A DNA stretch of 37,957 bases from Herminiimonas sp. (GTDB taxonomy: Bacteria > Pseudomonadota > Gammaproteobacteria > Burkholderiales > Burkholderiaceae_D): positions 1 to 37,957 of the forward strand of contig JACMRD010000239.1 of the NCBI GenBank assembly GCA_014376645.1, given 5' to 3'. This document shows, one piece after another, positions 10,678 to 23,011 of the stretch (position 1 is its first letter; each line of letters starts with the position of its first letter). Position numbers and translations under genes: made by a program. The notes under the pieces were generated by a model, which ran no database searches, was not told the origin of the DNA, and was given only the letters and a program-made list of their open reading frames with translations.

Positions 10678-11495
10678 GCGCGTCCGGCTTCAGGCGGCTC
10701 GACCGGTGCGGACACCGTGTCGTCAACTACGTCGCCGGTCAGTGCATCGGCACGTTCCTGAGCACTGCGCAGGTCGAGCGTGCCTTCGTAGATCGAACGG
10801 CCGCAGATGACGCCCTCGATGCCTTCGCCCTGCACTGCGCAAAGCTTCTCGACGTCGCTCACATTGTGGACCCCACCGGAGGCAATCACCGGGATGGTCA
10901 TGCTCTGCGCTAGCCTGACCGTGGCTTCGATGTTGACGCCGCCCATCATGCCGTCGCGGCCGATGTCGGTGTAGACGATCGCTTCGCAACCGTAATCCTC
11001 GAATTTCTTGGCCAGGTCCAGCACTTCATGGCCGGACAGCTTGCTCCACCCGTCAGTGGCGACCTTGCCGTCGCGGGCGTCGAGACCGACGATGATCTGG
11101 CCAGGAAAAGCGCTGCACGCATCGTGCAGGAAACCCGGGTTCTTGACTGCCGCGGTGCCGATGATAATGTACGACAAGCCGTCGTCGAGATAACGCTCGA
11201 TCGTGTCGAGGTCGCGAATGCCGCCACCAAGCTGGACCGGAATTTCATCGATGCCGTTTTCCAGCGCGAAGTCGCGTACCGCCTGGATGATCGACTTGAC
11301 CGCCGCTTCGTTCTTTGGCTTGCCGGCGAAGGCGCCGTTGAGATCGACCAGATGCAGGCGGCGTGCACCCTGCATCAGCCAGTGGCGCGCCATCTCTGCC
11401 GGATTTTCGGAGAACACGGTGGCAAGGTTCATGTCGCCCTGTTTCAGGCGGACGCAGTGACCGTCTTTCAGGTCAATCGCAGGAATGAGCAGCAT
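10674..11495 (-). CDS. hisA: ProFAR isomerase HisA
   Basis: [22 protein letters not shown]...[17 protein letters not shown]; overlaps hisF by 4 bp. Confidence 0.97.
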   Translation of the reverse strand: MLLIPAIDLKDGHCVRLKQGDMNLATVFSENPAEMARHWLMQGARRLHLVDLNGAFAGKPKNEAAVKSIIQAVRDFALENGIDEIPVQLGGGIRDLDTIERYLDDGLSYIIIGTAAVKNPGFLHDACSAFPGQIIVGLDARDGKVATDGWSKLSGHEVLDLAKKFEDYGCEAIVYTDIGRDGMMGGVNIEATVRLAQSMTIPVIASGGVHNVSDVEKLCAVQGEGIEGVICGRSIYEGTLDLRSAQERADALTGDVVDDTVSAPVEPPEAGRA

Positions 11496-11656
11496 GGCGG
11501 AAAAGATCGGGTTGGTTGCAACAAACTGGTTGGTCGGGGTAAGACATCACATCGGGCATTACATCAGGAAAATGATTCTACGCTCGCTGGCCGTGTTCGT
11601 GCCAACAAGGCGACGATGGGATGGCATGCCGGGGGTGTGGCAAATCCGGCGATGAA

Positions 11657-12301
11657 CTAGGGATTCCAGTGCACAAAATTCTTGTAAAGCTGTAAGCCGG
11701 CGCCGGCGCTTTTTTCAGGATGAAACTGGGTTGCGAAGATGTTGTCGCGCGCCACGGCGCAACTGAACGGTGCACCATAGACGCTCTGGCCGACGGTATG
11801 CGTCGACTGTTCCGGAACGGCGTAGTAACTGTGGACGAAATAGAAGTAGCTGTCATCTGCAATACCATTCCATAGCGCGTGGGACAGCGATTGTCGTACC
11901 CGGTTCCAGCCCATCTGCGGCACCTTGAAGCGGGTGCCATCTGGCTGCAACTGACCGTCGAGGCGAAAGCGCACTACCTTGCCAGGCAACAGTCCCAGGC
12001 CCGGCGTATCGCCTTCCTCGCTCCAGTCGAAGAGCAATTGTTCGCCCACGCACACGCCCAGCATCGGCTTGGTGTGCGCCGCTTTCATCAAGGCGTCCTG
12101 CAGACCCGAATCGCGCAGGCAGCGCATGCAGTCGGGCATCGCGCCCTGGCCCGGAAAGACCAGCCGGTCTGCGTTCTCGATTGCCGCGACCTCGCCCGAA
12201 ATCTGCACGTCCGCTTCCGGCGCGACATGGCGCAGCGCCTGCGCCACCGAGCGCAGGTTGCCCATACCGTAATCCACTACCACGATCCGATTGGTTGTCA
12301 T
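11657..12301 (-). CDS. hisH: Imidazole glycerol phosphate synthase subunit HisH
   Basis: [23 protein letters not shown]; glutaminase motif [10 protein letters not shown]. Start at 12301 preferred over the longer ORF, which overlaps hisB. Confidence 0.96.
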   Translation of the reverse strand: MTTNRIVVVDYGMGNLRSVAQALRHVAPEADVQISGEVAAIENADRLVFPGQGAMPDCMRCLRDSGLQDALMKAAHTKPMLGVCVGEQLLFDWSEEGDTPGLGLLPGKVVRFRLDGQLQPDGTRFKVPQMGWNRVRQSLSHALWNGIADDSYFYFVHSYYAVPEQSTHTVGQSVYGAPFSCAVARDNIFATQFHPEKSAGAGLQLYKNFVHWNP

Positions 12302-12309
12302 GAGTGCGA

Positions 12310-12906
12310 CTACAGACTGCCCTTCGTGGACGGGATCGTGCCGGCGGAACGGGCGTCGCGTTCCATCGCCATGCGCAATGCGCGGCCGAAGGCCTTGAAG
12401 ACGGTTTCGCACTGGTGATGCGCATTCTCGCCGCGCAGGTTGTCAATGTGCACTGATACCAGGGCGTGATTGACGAAGCCCTGGAAAAATTCATGCGCCA
12501 GGTCGACGTCGAAGCCGCCGATCATCGAACGCTTGAACGGTACGTGATACTCCAGCCCCGGGCGACCTGAAAAATCGATCACCACACGCGACAGCGCTTC
12601 GTCGAGCGGCACGTAGGCATGGCCGTAACGGCGAATGCCTTTCTTGTCGCCGATAGCCTTGGCAAATGCCTGGCCCAGCGTGATGCCGACGTCCTCGACG
12701 GTGTGGTGGGCATCGATGTGCAAATCACCCTTGGCCTCGACCTGCAGGTCGATCAACCCATGGCGGGCGATCTGGTCGAGCATGTGGTCGAGAAACGGGA
12801 CGCCGGTATCAAGCTTCTGGAGTCCGGTACCGTCGAGATTGACGGCGACCCGGATCTGCGTCTCTCCGGTGTTGCGGGTGACTTCTGCGGTGCGTGCGGT
12901 GGACAT
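12310..12906 (-). CDS. hisB: Imidazoleglycerol-phosphate dehydratase
   Basis: [18 protein letters not shown]...[13 protein letters not shown]...[11 protein letters not shown]. Confidence 0.97.
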   Translation of the reverse strand: MSTARTAEVTRNTGETQIRVAVNLDGTGLQKLDTGVPFLDHMLDQIARHGLIDLQVEAKGDLHIDAHHTVEDVGITLGQAFAKAIGDKKGIRRYGHAYVPLDEALSRVVIDFSGRPGLEYHVPFKRSMIGGFDVDLAHEFFQGFVNHALVSVHIDNLRGENAHHQCETVFKAFGRALRMAMERDARSAGTIPSTKGSL

Positions 12907-12954
12907 GGCGGATCGACTAATCAAAGACTGCGGTGGAATTTCGAAACTCGGTGC

Positions 12955-14052
12955 TCAGGACAGTGCTGCAGCGAGCGCCTCCAGCAAAAGATCGTTTTCC
13001 TGGGGCGTGCTAACGGTGATGCGCAAACAGTCATGCAGCAACCCATGCATTTTACCCACATTTTTAATCAGTATTTTACGATCCAGCAGATTTGCAGAGA
13101 CGTCGTTTGCGCTTTGTCCATGCCCTTGTCCACGTCCTAGTACCCGAACCAAAATGAAATTTGCGTCCGACGGGAACGCCACCACGCCCGGCAAGGCATC
13201 TAGCGCTGCGGCGACCCGGGTGCGTTCGGCCCGCAGCAGGGCGGCCTGCGCGTCCAGCACATCGCAATGTTCGAGCACGAATTCGGCGGCGCACTGGGTC
13301 AGGACGTTGATGTTGTAGGGCGGCCTGACCTTCTCGAATTCCGTCATCAGGGCCGCGCTGCCCGTCATGTAACCGAGCCGGATGCCGGCCAGTCCAAGCT
13401 TGGAGACGGTGCGCATGACGACCAGGTTGGGAAACTCCGCCAGTCGCGGCATGAACGTGGCCTGGGCGAACGGCTGATAGGCTTCGTCGACGATCACCAC
13501 CCCGGTGTCGCCGACGGCGCGGATGATCTGCACCATGGCGTCGGCGTCGAACAATGCGCCGGTCGGATTGTTGGGATACGCAAGATAAGTTACGGCCGGC
13601 CGGTACAGCGCGATCGCCGCCAGCATGGCCGGCAGATCGAGCGAAAAGTCGGCCGCAAGCGGCACACCGACGAATTCAAGTCCTGCCAGCTGCGCCGAGA
13701 CCGCGTACATCACGAAGCCCGGCACCGGCGCCAGCACCTTGGCGCCCGGTTGCGCGCAGGCCACCGACACCATCGCGATCAATTCGTCGGAGCCGTTGCC
13801 CAGCACCACGTCGAATCCAGCCGGCACGCCGAGGTGGCGGCAGATCGACGCTTTCAGTGCGGTATAGGAAGGCACCGGATAGCGGTTCATGGCGACGTCC
13901 GCCAGGCGCTGTCCGAGTTCGGCGCGCAATTCGTCCGGCAGCGTGTACGGATTCTCCATGGCGTCGAGCTTGAGGAACCCGGTCGAGTCGGGCACATGGT
14001 AGACCGACATGGCGCGGATGTCGGGGCGGATGATGGTGTCGATCAGGGGCAT
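12955..14052 (-). CDS. hisC: Histidinol-phosphate aminotransferase
   Basis: PLP fold-type I aminotransferase: [39 protein letters not shown]. Confidence 0.96.
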   Translation of the reverse strand: MPLIDTIIRPDIRAMSVYHVPDSTGFLKLDAMENPYTLPDELRAELGQRLADVAMNRYPVPSYTALKASICRHLGVPAGFDVVLGNGSDELIAMVSVACAQPGAKVLAPVPGFVMYAVSAQLAGLEFVGVPLAADFSLDLPAMLAAIALYRPAVTYLAYPNNPTGALFDADAMVQIIRAVGDTGVVIVDEAYQPFAQATFMPRLAEFPNLVVMRTVSKLGLAGIRLGYMTGSAALMTEFEKVRPPYNINVLTQCAAEFVLEHCDVLDAQAALLRAERTRVAAALDALPGVVAFPSDANFILVRVLGRGQGHGQSANDVSANLLDRKILIKNVGKMHGLLHDCLRITVSTPQENDLLLEALAAALS

Positions 14053-14864
14053 GTCAGGTCCGGTAATGAAATAGTTGCAACGGCGGGAACGGTCGTCTCG
14101 GCAATCGAGGCGGCCGCTTGCGCCAGCCGCTGCGCGATCAGGTCGCAGTAGTTGGCATTGAGCTCGAAACCGACGTAGTCGCGGCCGCAGCGCAATGCCG
14201 CCACCGCACTGGTGCCGCTACCCATGAACGGGTCGAACACCACGCCGCCGACGGGACAGGACGCCTTGATCATGCGCTCGACGATTTCCAGTGGTTTCTG
14301 TGTCGGGTGATCGGCGCGCTCGCGATGCTCGCGGTGCAGGCGCGGGACGCTCCAGACATCCTTCGGGTTGTAGCCGAACTCAAGCCATTTGGCGCCCACG
14401 AAAATCGAACGCGAGCGGGCTTTCTTGGTCACGGCGTCGTACGGCACGCGGATGGCATCGAGGTCGAAATAATAATTTTTTGCTGCGGCGAAAAAACCGA
14501 TCGTGTCATGCACCGACGAATAGCGGCGGGTGCCGCCGCCCATCGACGGCACCCGCCGGTCCCAGATGATTTCGTTGATCATGGTCAGGCGTTGCTTGAG
14601 CATGACAAAAATTTCCGGCGAACTGCGCCACGTCAGAAAGATGTACAGGCTACCGGCAGGCTTGAGCTTAGGCAGCACCGCATCGACCCAGGTCGTCATC
14701 CACGCCAGGTAATCCGCGGTATCGCGCTTGTCGGAATCGTTGCCGTAATCCTTGCCCAGTCCGTAAGGCGGATCGGCCAGGATCAGATCGACCGAGGCAT
14801 CCGGAATACGCGCGACGCCATCGAGGACATCGCCGCAAAAGACCCGGTTGCGCCACTCGCTCAT
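14043..14864 (-). CDS. YhdJ-like beta-class site-specific DNA methyltransferase (N6-adenine or N4-cytosine)
   Basis: Motif [14 protein letters not shown] precedes motif [29 protein letters not shown] (beta-class order); also [14 protein letters not shown]. Start [16 protein letters not shown] at 14864, 8 bp after the hisD stop; 3' end overlaps the hisC start by 10 bp. Confidence 0.93.
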   Translation of the reverse strand: MSEWRNRVFCGDVLDGVARIPDASVDLILADPPYGLGKDYGNDSDKRDTADYLAWMTTWVDAVLPKLKPAGSLYIFLTWRSSPEIFVMLKQRLTMINEIIWDRRVPSMGGGTRRYSSVHDTIGFFAAAKNYYFDLDAIRVPYDAVTKKARSRSIFVGAKWLEFGYNPKDVWSVPRLHREHRERADHPTQKPLEIVERMIKASCPVGGVVFDPFMGSGTSAVAALRCGRDYVGFELNANYCDLIAQRLAQAAASIAETTVPAVATISLPDLTCP

Positions 14865-14871
14865 GCGCGCT

Positions 14872-16185
14872 TCACCTGAAACGGAATTCAGCCGAACGGG
14901 CGTGCGCCTGCAAGCCTTCGCCATAGGCCAGTTCGGCGGCAATCCGGCCCAGCGTGACGGCGCCCGCCTGGCTGACCTGGATGATGCTGGAACGCTTCTG
15001 GAAATCGTAGACACCCAGCGGCGACGAAAAGCGCGCCGTGCGCGAGGTCGGCAGGACATGGTTCGGCCCGGCGCAGTAATCACCCAGCGCCTCGGAGGAA
15101 AACCTTCCCAGGAACATGGCGCCGGCGTGGCGGATTCGATCGGCCCAGTGCTGCGGGTTCTCGGTCGAAATTTCAAGATGTTCGGCCGCGATCAGATTGG
15201 CGATCTCGCAGGCCTGCTCCATGTCGCGCACCAGCACCATCGCGCCGCGGTGGGTGAGCGAGGTGCGGATCGTCTCCTGCCGCGGCATGGTCGGCAGCAG
15301 GCGCGCGATGCTGGCCTCGACCCGCGCCAGGTAATCGGCATCGGGACAGACCAGGATCGATTGCGCCAGCTCATCGTGCTCGGCCTGGGAAAACAGATCC
15401 ATGGCGATCCAGTCCGGATCGGTCGAACCGTCGCACAGCACCAGGATCTCGGACGGTCCGGCGATCATGTCGATGCCTACCGTGCCGAAGACGCGACGCT
15501 TGGCGGCGGCGACATAGGCATTGCCGGGACCGACGATCTTATCGACCGCGCCGATGGTGTCGGTGCCGTAGGCCAGCGCACCGACGGCTTGCGCGCCGCC
15601 GATGGTGAATACCCGGTCGACGCCGGCGATGGCGGCGGCCGCCAGCACCAGCGCGTTCTTCACGCCAGCCGGGGTCGGCACCACCATGATCACTTCCGCC
15701 ACCCCCGCCACCTTGGCGGGAATGGCGTTCATCAGGACCGAGGACGGATAGGCAGCCTTGCCGCCCGGAACGTAGATGCCAACGCGGTCGAGCGGCGTGA
15801 CCTTCTGGCCGAGCACGGTGCCGTCGGCTTCGGTGTAGGTGAAGCCGTCGGCGCCGCATTCGCGCTTCTGCCGTTCGTGGAAACTGCGTACCCGGTCGGC
15901 AGCGGCTTGCAGCGCGTTGCGCCGCACCGGTTCGAGCGAGGCCAGCGCAGCCTGCAATTCGGCGTGCGGAATTTCCAGGCTGGCCACGTCGGCGGCATGC
16001 ACCTGGTCGAACCGTGCCGTGTACTCCAGCACGGCGGCGTCGCCACGCGTTTTGACATCAGCCAGGATGCCGGCGACGGCACGATCGATCGCGTCGTCCG
16101 TGCCAGCGTCGAAGGCCAGCACGGCGCTGAGCTGGCGCGGGAAATCGGGGTCGGCGGCGTTGAGCTTGCGAATCTGGATCGTCAT
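14872..16185 (-). CDS. hisD: Histidinol dehydrogenase
   Basis: [19 protein letters not shown]...[28 protein letters not shown]...AGPSEILVL. Confidence 0.97.
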   Translation of the reverse strand: MTIQIRKLNAADPDFPRQLSAVLAFDAGTDDAIDRAVAGILADVKTRGDAAVLEYTARFDQVHAADVASLEIPHAELQAALASLEPVRRNALQAAADRVRSFHERQKRECGADGFTYTEADGTVLGQKVTPLDRVGIYVPGGKAAYPSSVLMNAIPAKVAGVAEVIMVVPTPAGVKNALVLAAAAIAGVDRVFTIGGAQAVGALAYGTDTIGAVDKIVGPGNAYVAAAKRRVFGTVGIDMIAGPSEILVLCDGSTDPDWIAMDLFSQAEHDELAQSILVCPDADYLARVEASIARLLPTMPRQETIRTSLTHRGAMVLVRDMEQACEIANLIAAEHLEISTENPQHWADRIRHAGAMFLGRFSSEALGDYCAGPNHVLPTSRTARFSSPLGVYDFQKRSSIIQVSQAGAVTLGRIAAELAYGEGLQAHARSAEFRFR

Positions 16186-16207
16186 TCGAGTGTCCTATGC
16201 GGATTTC

Positions 16208-18385
<2,178 letters not shown>

Positions 18386-18464
18386 GAGGATGACTCTAAA
18401 AAATGGGTGGGGGAAGATTCACGGAGCGCGGCGCACCGGTGTCAGGGTGCGGGCCGCGATGCCA

Positions 18465-19220
18465 TCAATGTCGCAGCTTGTAGCCGCTTTTCAGCAACTG
18501 GATCGCGATCAGCGCCAGCGCCGCGAAAAACACCGCGACAATGCCGAGGCTGAGCAGCGGATCGACATCTGACTGCCCGAAAAAACCGTAACGGAAACCG
18601 TCGATCATGTAGAAAAACGGGTTGGCATGCGAGACGGCTTGCCAGAATGGCGGCAGCGAGTGTATCGAGTAAAACACACCCGAGAGAAAAGTTGCCGGCA
18701 TGATCAGGAAATTCTGGAACGCCGCCAGCTGATCGAATTTCTCCGCCCAGATCCCGGCGATCAATCCCATGGTACCGAGCATGGCCGCTCCCAGCAACGC
18801 AAAAATCGCAATCCACCAGGGCGCCACGAATGACAGATGGGCAAACCAGGCGGTGATGATGAAGACTCCGGCGCCGACTACCAGGCCGCGCACGACCGCC
18901 GCCAGCACGTAAGCGCCGAACAGTTCCCAGTGCGACAGCGGCGGCAGCAGGACGAACACCAGGTTGCCGGTGATCTTGGACTGGATCAGCGACGACGACG
19001 AATTGGCGAAGGCATTCTGCAATACGCTCATCATCACCAGGCCGGGAACCAGGAAAGCCGTGTACTGCACTCCCGGATAGACCTGTACATGCGACTCAAG
19101 GACGTGACCGAAGATCAGCAGATACAGCATGGCGGTCAGGACCGGCGCCGCCACGGTCTGGGTGGCGACCTTCCAGAAGCGCAGGATCTCCTTGTAAAAC
19201 AGGGTTTGAAAACCGATCAT
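18465..19220 (-). CDS. ABC-2 type transporter permease (YadH-like)
   Basis: KEILRFWKVATQTVAAPVLTAMLYLLIFG...FLVPGLVMMSVLQNAFANSSSS...FYMIDGFRYGFFG. Confidence 0.92.
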   Translation of the reverse strand: MIGFQTLFYKEILRFWKVATQTVAAPVLTAMLYLLIFGHVLESHVQVYPGVQYTAFLVPGLVMMSVLQNAFANSSSSLIQSKITGNLVFVLLPPLSHWELFGAYVLAAVVRGLVVGAGVFIITAWFAHLSFVAPWWIAIFALLGAAMLGTMGLIAGIWAEKFDQLAAFQNFLIMPATFLSGVFYSIHSLPPFWQAVSHANPFFYMIDGFRYGFFGQSDVDPLLSLGIVAVFFAALALIAIQLLKSGYKLRH

Positions 19221-20128
19221 TTTTCACCGTCCATTATCTGCAGGAAGACGTCTTCCAGATCGGCTTGCTGCAGCTGCATGTCGTCGATGACGACGCCGGC
19301 GAGCCGCAATTGCGCCAGGATCGGCTCGACGTCGGCATATTCGCCGACCCGCAACGTGTACTTGCTACCCGAGATCAGCTCTTCCGGGTGCGACACCAGC
19401 GACACTAGGCTGTGAGGCAACCGGCCGCTCGACAGTTGCACCACCAGTTGCGAACCCGAGATGCGCTTGATCAGGGCCGCCGTCGAGTCCAGCGCCACCA
19501 CCAAGCCGGCCTTGAGCATGGCGACCCGCGTGCAGAGCGCCTGTGCTTCCTCGAGGTAATGCGTGGTCAAGACCACTGTGTGCCCTTCGCGATTCAGGCG
19601 GGCGACGAATTTCCACAGGGTCTGGCGCAGCTCGACATCGACACCGGCAGTCGGCTCGTCGAGTACGATCACCGGCGGCTTGTGGACCAAGGCCTGCGCG
19701 ACCAGCACGCGCCGTTTCATGCCCCCCGAGAGCGAACGCATGTTGGCGTCAGCCTTGCCGGTCAGGTCGAGGTGATGCATGACCTCGTCGATCCAGGCAT
19801 CGTTTTTTTTCAGACCGAAATAGCCGGACTGCATGCGCAGCGTTTCGCGCACGGTAAAGAAGGGATCGAACACGAGTTCCTGGGGCACCACGCCGAGCTT
19901 CTGGCGCGCAGCCCGGTAGTCGGTGACCACGTCGTGCCCGTGAATCGAGACGCTGCCGGAATCGGCGCGGTTCAGGCCAGCGATGATCGAGATCAACGTG
20001 GTCTTGCCCGCGCCGTTCGGCCCCAGCAAGCCGAAGAACTCGCCTTCTTCGATCGTCAACGACACGCCGCTGAGGGCACGCAGTGTCTTGTAATTCTTTA
20101 CGACATTGGAAATCTGAATGGCAGCCAT
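19217..20128 (-). CDS. ABC transporter ATP-binding protein (YadG-like)
   Basis: Walker A GLLGPNGAGKTT, signature LSGGMKRR, Walker B VIVLDEPTAGVD; 4-bp overlap with the permease. Confidence 0.94.
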   Translation of the reverse strand: MAAIQISNVVKNYKTLRALSGVSLTIEEGEFFGLLGPNGAGKTTLISIIAGLNRADSGSVSIHGHDVVTDYRAARQKLGVVPQELVFDPFFTVRETLRMQSGYFGLKKNDAWIDEVMHHLDLTGKADANMRSLSGGMKRRVLVAQALVHKPPVIVLDEPTAGVDVELRQTLWKFVARLNREGHTVVLTTHYLEEAQALCTRVAMLKAGLVVALDSTAALIKRISGSQLVVQLSSGRLPHSLVSLVSHPEELISGSKYTLRVGEYADVEPILAQLRLAGVVIDDMQLQQADLEDVFLQIMDGEK

Positions 20129-20309
20129 GGTGGCGCGGAGTCGCTTAATCAGGTAATGCGGTAATCGGTCCAGCGGCTGTCGGCAAAGCGGCCGAGGCGG
20201 TTGGGAAACCCTCGATTATAGGGGATTTCGTTTGTTGGAGCCGGAGAAAGAAAAGCAGAAACAAGACGGCAGATGCCTTCGGCGGAAACTGCCCGCGCAC
20301 GCAGCGACG

Positions 20310-20642
20310 TCAGTGGTGCGGCAGGTCGGAACGGGCGCCACCGGCGACATCGGTCGGGGGAACGAAACGGCTGACATCGACTGTGCTGGGCAGCAGGTCG
20401 GCGACGCCATACAGGCCGGCCAGGCGTTGTAGCGTCGCTGGCACGTTGATGAAGGACAGCGCAAGATTGCGTGCCCGGGCGGCGCGCTGCCAGCCGAGCA
20501 GGACGGCCACGGCGGCCGAATCCATGCTTGTCACGCCGCTGAAATCAAATACTTTTTCGCCGCCCGCGATCGCCTGCAATCCCGCTGCCATGGCCGGCGC
20601 AGCGGTGTCGATTGTCAACGAAGCAGCGGGCTGGAACGACAT
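20310..20642 (-). CDS. mlaB: STAS-domain protein, MlaB-like
   Basis: FDFSGVTSMDSAAVAVLLGWQRAA matches the STAS core; adjacent to mlaC. Confidence 0.85.
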   Translation of the reverse strand: MSFQPAASLTIDTAAPAMAAGLQAIAGGEKVFDFSGVTSMDSAAVAVLLGWQRAARARNLALSFINVPATLQRLAGLYGVADLLPSTVDVSRFVPPTDVAGGARSDLPHH

Positions 20643-20645
20643 GGA

Positions 20646-21290
20646 TCAGGACTTGACCGGCTTGACGGCACGCTCGCCGAGCGACTTGTTCTTCTCGACC
20701 AGGGTCTTGATCAAGCCATCGAACCCATTCTTGCCGATTTCAGCCGCGAAGTTACCCTTGTAGGTCTCCACCAACCACGCGCCGAGGACATTGACGTCGT
20801 AGATCTTCCAGCCCGCAGGGAGCTTTTCGAGACGATAGCTCAATTGGATCGGCTCACCGCCGCGCGTGCCCACGACTTGCGAACGCACTTCGACTTCCGT
20901 ATCGGCAGGCTCCATGCGCAGCGGCTTGAAGTCCACGCGCTGGTCCTTGACCTGAGCGATCGCGCCCGAATAGGTATAGACGAGCAGGGTGCGGAATTCG
21001 TTGGTCAGCTGCTTTTGCTGCTCCGGGGTAGCCTCGCGCCAGAACCGGCCGGCAGCCAGCGCGGTCATGCGCTGGAAATCGACGTACGGAAGGATCTTGG
21101 TTTCGACCAGGTCGAGAACACGTTTCTGGTTGCCGCCCTGGATTTCCTTGTCGGCCTTGGCGATATCCAGCACTTCCTGGCTGATCCGCTTGACCAGCGC
21201 ATCAGGCGCTTCCTGCGCTGCGGCGTGGGCGGAGAATGCCAGCATGCCGGTTGTCAGCACGATGGAAAATAATTGCTTGATGATTTTCAT
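20646..21290 (-). CDS. mlaC: Periplasmic phospholipid-binding protein MlaC
   Basis: Signal peptide; KRVLDLVETKILPYVDFQRMTALAAGRFWREATPEQQKQLTNEFRTLLVYTYSGA (Ttg2/MlaC). Confidence 0.95.
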   Translation of the reverse strand: MKIIKQLFSIVLTTGMLAFSAHAAAQEAPDALVKRISQEVLDIAKADKEIQGGNQKRVLDLVETKILPYVDFQRMTALAAGRFWREATPEQQKQLTNEFRTLLVYTYSGAIAQVKDQRVDFKPLRMEPADTEVEVRSQVVGTRGGEPIQLSYRLEKLPAGWKIYDVNVLGAWLVETYKGNFAAEIGKNGFDGLIKTLVEKNKSLGERAVKPVKS

Positions 21291-21440
21291 GGAATCCTAA
21301 ATGGGTAAGCGGCGCGTGCAGCGGTGCTCCGGGTAAATTGTTAACTGGTCAACGCCTCGAACGGATGACAGGCGCGGTGAATATGTTAGCGCCCGGTCAA
21401 CCGCAGTCAGGGATGCCGGTTGCATTCCGGCACGGCATTG

Positions 21441-22382
21441 TCAGTTTGCTGGTACCGCGTGATGGTGCGTCGTGGCTACAAGCGTTTCATTTTCAACAAC
21501 AACAGTGGCGACTGACTCCACCTTCACATTGCTTTCGGCTGCGTCATTCGCCTCTGCGACGGACGGCACTGCGCCGTCAAGAAGGCTGGATTTACCAGCC
21601 GGCGCTGCCGGCTGGCCGGCTGGCTTGTCGGTCTCCGGCGTTTCCGGGGTAGCGCCTGCATCCTTGTTGCGGCCGGGCGCCGTGCTGTCTTCAGGCTTGA
21701 CGCGGGGCGCTTCGCCGTCGTTGATCTTGCTCTCGCGGCGTTGCAGGTAGGCGTCGCGGACAAATTCATAACGGTCCAGAGCGGCACCTTCGATCAGGTC
21801 GGACGCATCCAGTACCGCAGCCCGAGCATCGAGCAGGCGCACGCCCGTACCGATGTTGCGCACGTTGGTCGGATCCTTGTAGCTCCACAGGTCGCCCTTG
21901 AAGTCGAGCGGCAGCGCCGCCGTGTCACGCAGGGTCGATGACCCCAGCAGCGGCAGGACGATGTAAGGACCTGGACCGACGCCCCACTTGCCCAGCGTCT
22001 GGCCGAAATCTTCCTTGTGTTTCGGGATGCCGGCGTCCGAACTCAGGTCGATCAGGCCAAGAATACCGAAGGTGGAATTAATGGTGAAGCGACCGAAATC
22101 GGTCACGCCGTCATTGATTTTTCCCTGCAGAATATTGTTAATGCCGGTCCAGACATCACCGAGGTTGCTGAAGAAATTGCCGATCCCGATCTGCACGAAC
22201 GATGGCAATACGGCACGGTAGGCTTGCGCCGCCGGCTTCAGTGCAACCTGATCCACCTTGTCATTGAAGGTGAACATCGTCCGGTTGAATCCTTCCAACG
22301 GATCCCGGGGGTTGTTGGTGGTCGCGCAGCCGCCGAGCGCGATGGCCAGCGCGACGAGCGCGAGCCGCATGGTTGATTTCAT
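21441..22382 (-). CDS. mlaA: Outer-membrane lipoprotein MlaA (VacJ)
   Basis: Lipobox-like ALGGC; NPRDPLEGFNRTMFTFNDKVD...; long low-complexity C-terminal tail. Confidence 0.95.
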   Translation of the reverse strand: MKSTMRLALVALAIALGGCATTNNPRDPLEGFNRTMFTFNDKVDQVALKPAAQAYRAVLPSFVQIGIGNFFSNLGDVWTGINNILQGKINDGVTDFGRFTINSTFGILGLIDLSSDAGIPKHKEDFGQTLGKWGVGPGPYIVLPLLGSSTLRDTAALPLDFKGDLWSYKDPTNVRNIGTGVRLLDARAAVLDASDLIEGAALDRYEFVRDAYLQRRESKINDGEAPRVKPEDSTAPGRNKDAGATPETPETDKPAGQPAAPAGKSSLLDGAVPSVAEANDAAESNVKVESVATVVVENETLVATTHHHAVPAN

Positions 22383-22855
22383 TTACTTGCTTCCTTTCCA
22401 CTATCCGCAGCTTTGCTATACAGGAACTGGCTGATCAGGTTTTCCAGCACCACTGCGGATTGCGTCATTTTTATCTTATCCCCGGCCACCAGATTGTTGG
22501 TGTCCCCGCCTGCTTCCAAACCAATGTATTGCTCACCCAAGAGACCCGAGGTCAGGATCTTGGCTGAAGAATCTTTCGGAAATTTGTAACTGCTTTCCAG
22601 GTTCAGCGTCACGAGCGCCTGAAACTTCTTGTCGTCAAAACCGATATTGGCAACCCGACCGACCACGACGCCGGCACTCTTGACGGGTGCACGCGGCTTG
22701 AGTCCGCCGATATTGTCGAAATTCATGCTGATCGAATAACCCTTGTCCAGCGACAGCGAGCCAGCGTTGCCGACATTCAGGGCCAGGAACACCAAGGCGG
22801 CGGCACCAATCAGCACGAACAGGCCGACCCAGATATCCAGTGATTTCTTTTGCAT
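22379..22855 (-). CDS. mlaD: MlaD, MCE-domain phospholipid transport protein
   Basis: MQKKSLDIWVGLFVLIGAAALVFLALNVGN...GLLGEQYIGLEAGGD; start at 22855 preferred. Confidence 0.95.
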   Translation of the reverse strand: MQKKSLDIWVGLFVLIGAAALVFLALNVGNAGSLSLDKGYSISMNFDNIGGLKPRAPVKSAGVVVGRVANIGFDDKKFQALVTLNLESSYKFPKDSSAKILTSGLLGEQYIGLEAGGDTNNLVAGDKIKMTQSAVVLENLISQFLYSKAADSGKEASK

Positions 22856-23011
22856 TCCCAGTAACTCCTTGCACAGTGCGGGCATCTCCGCGCGCTGACG
22901 GTGTGATGCCGACATGCAGCATCATTTTAATGTAGACAGTCCGGATTGACCTGTATGTGCGTTACTGCGCGTAACCAAATAACGACAGCGGATAAAGACA
23001 GGAAAAGTTTC

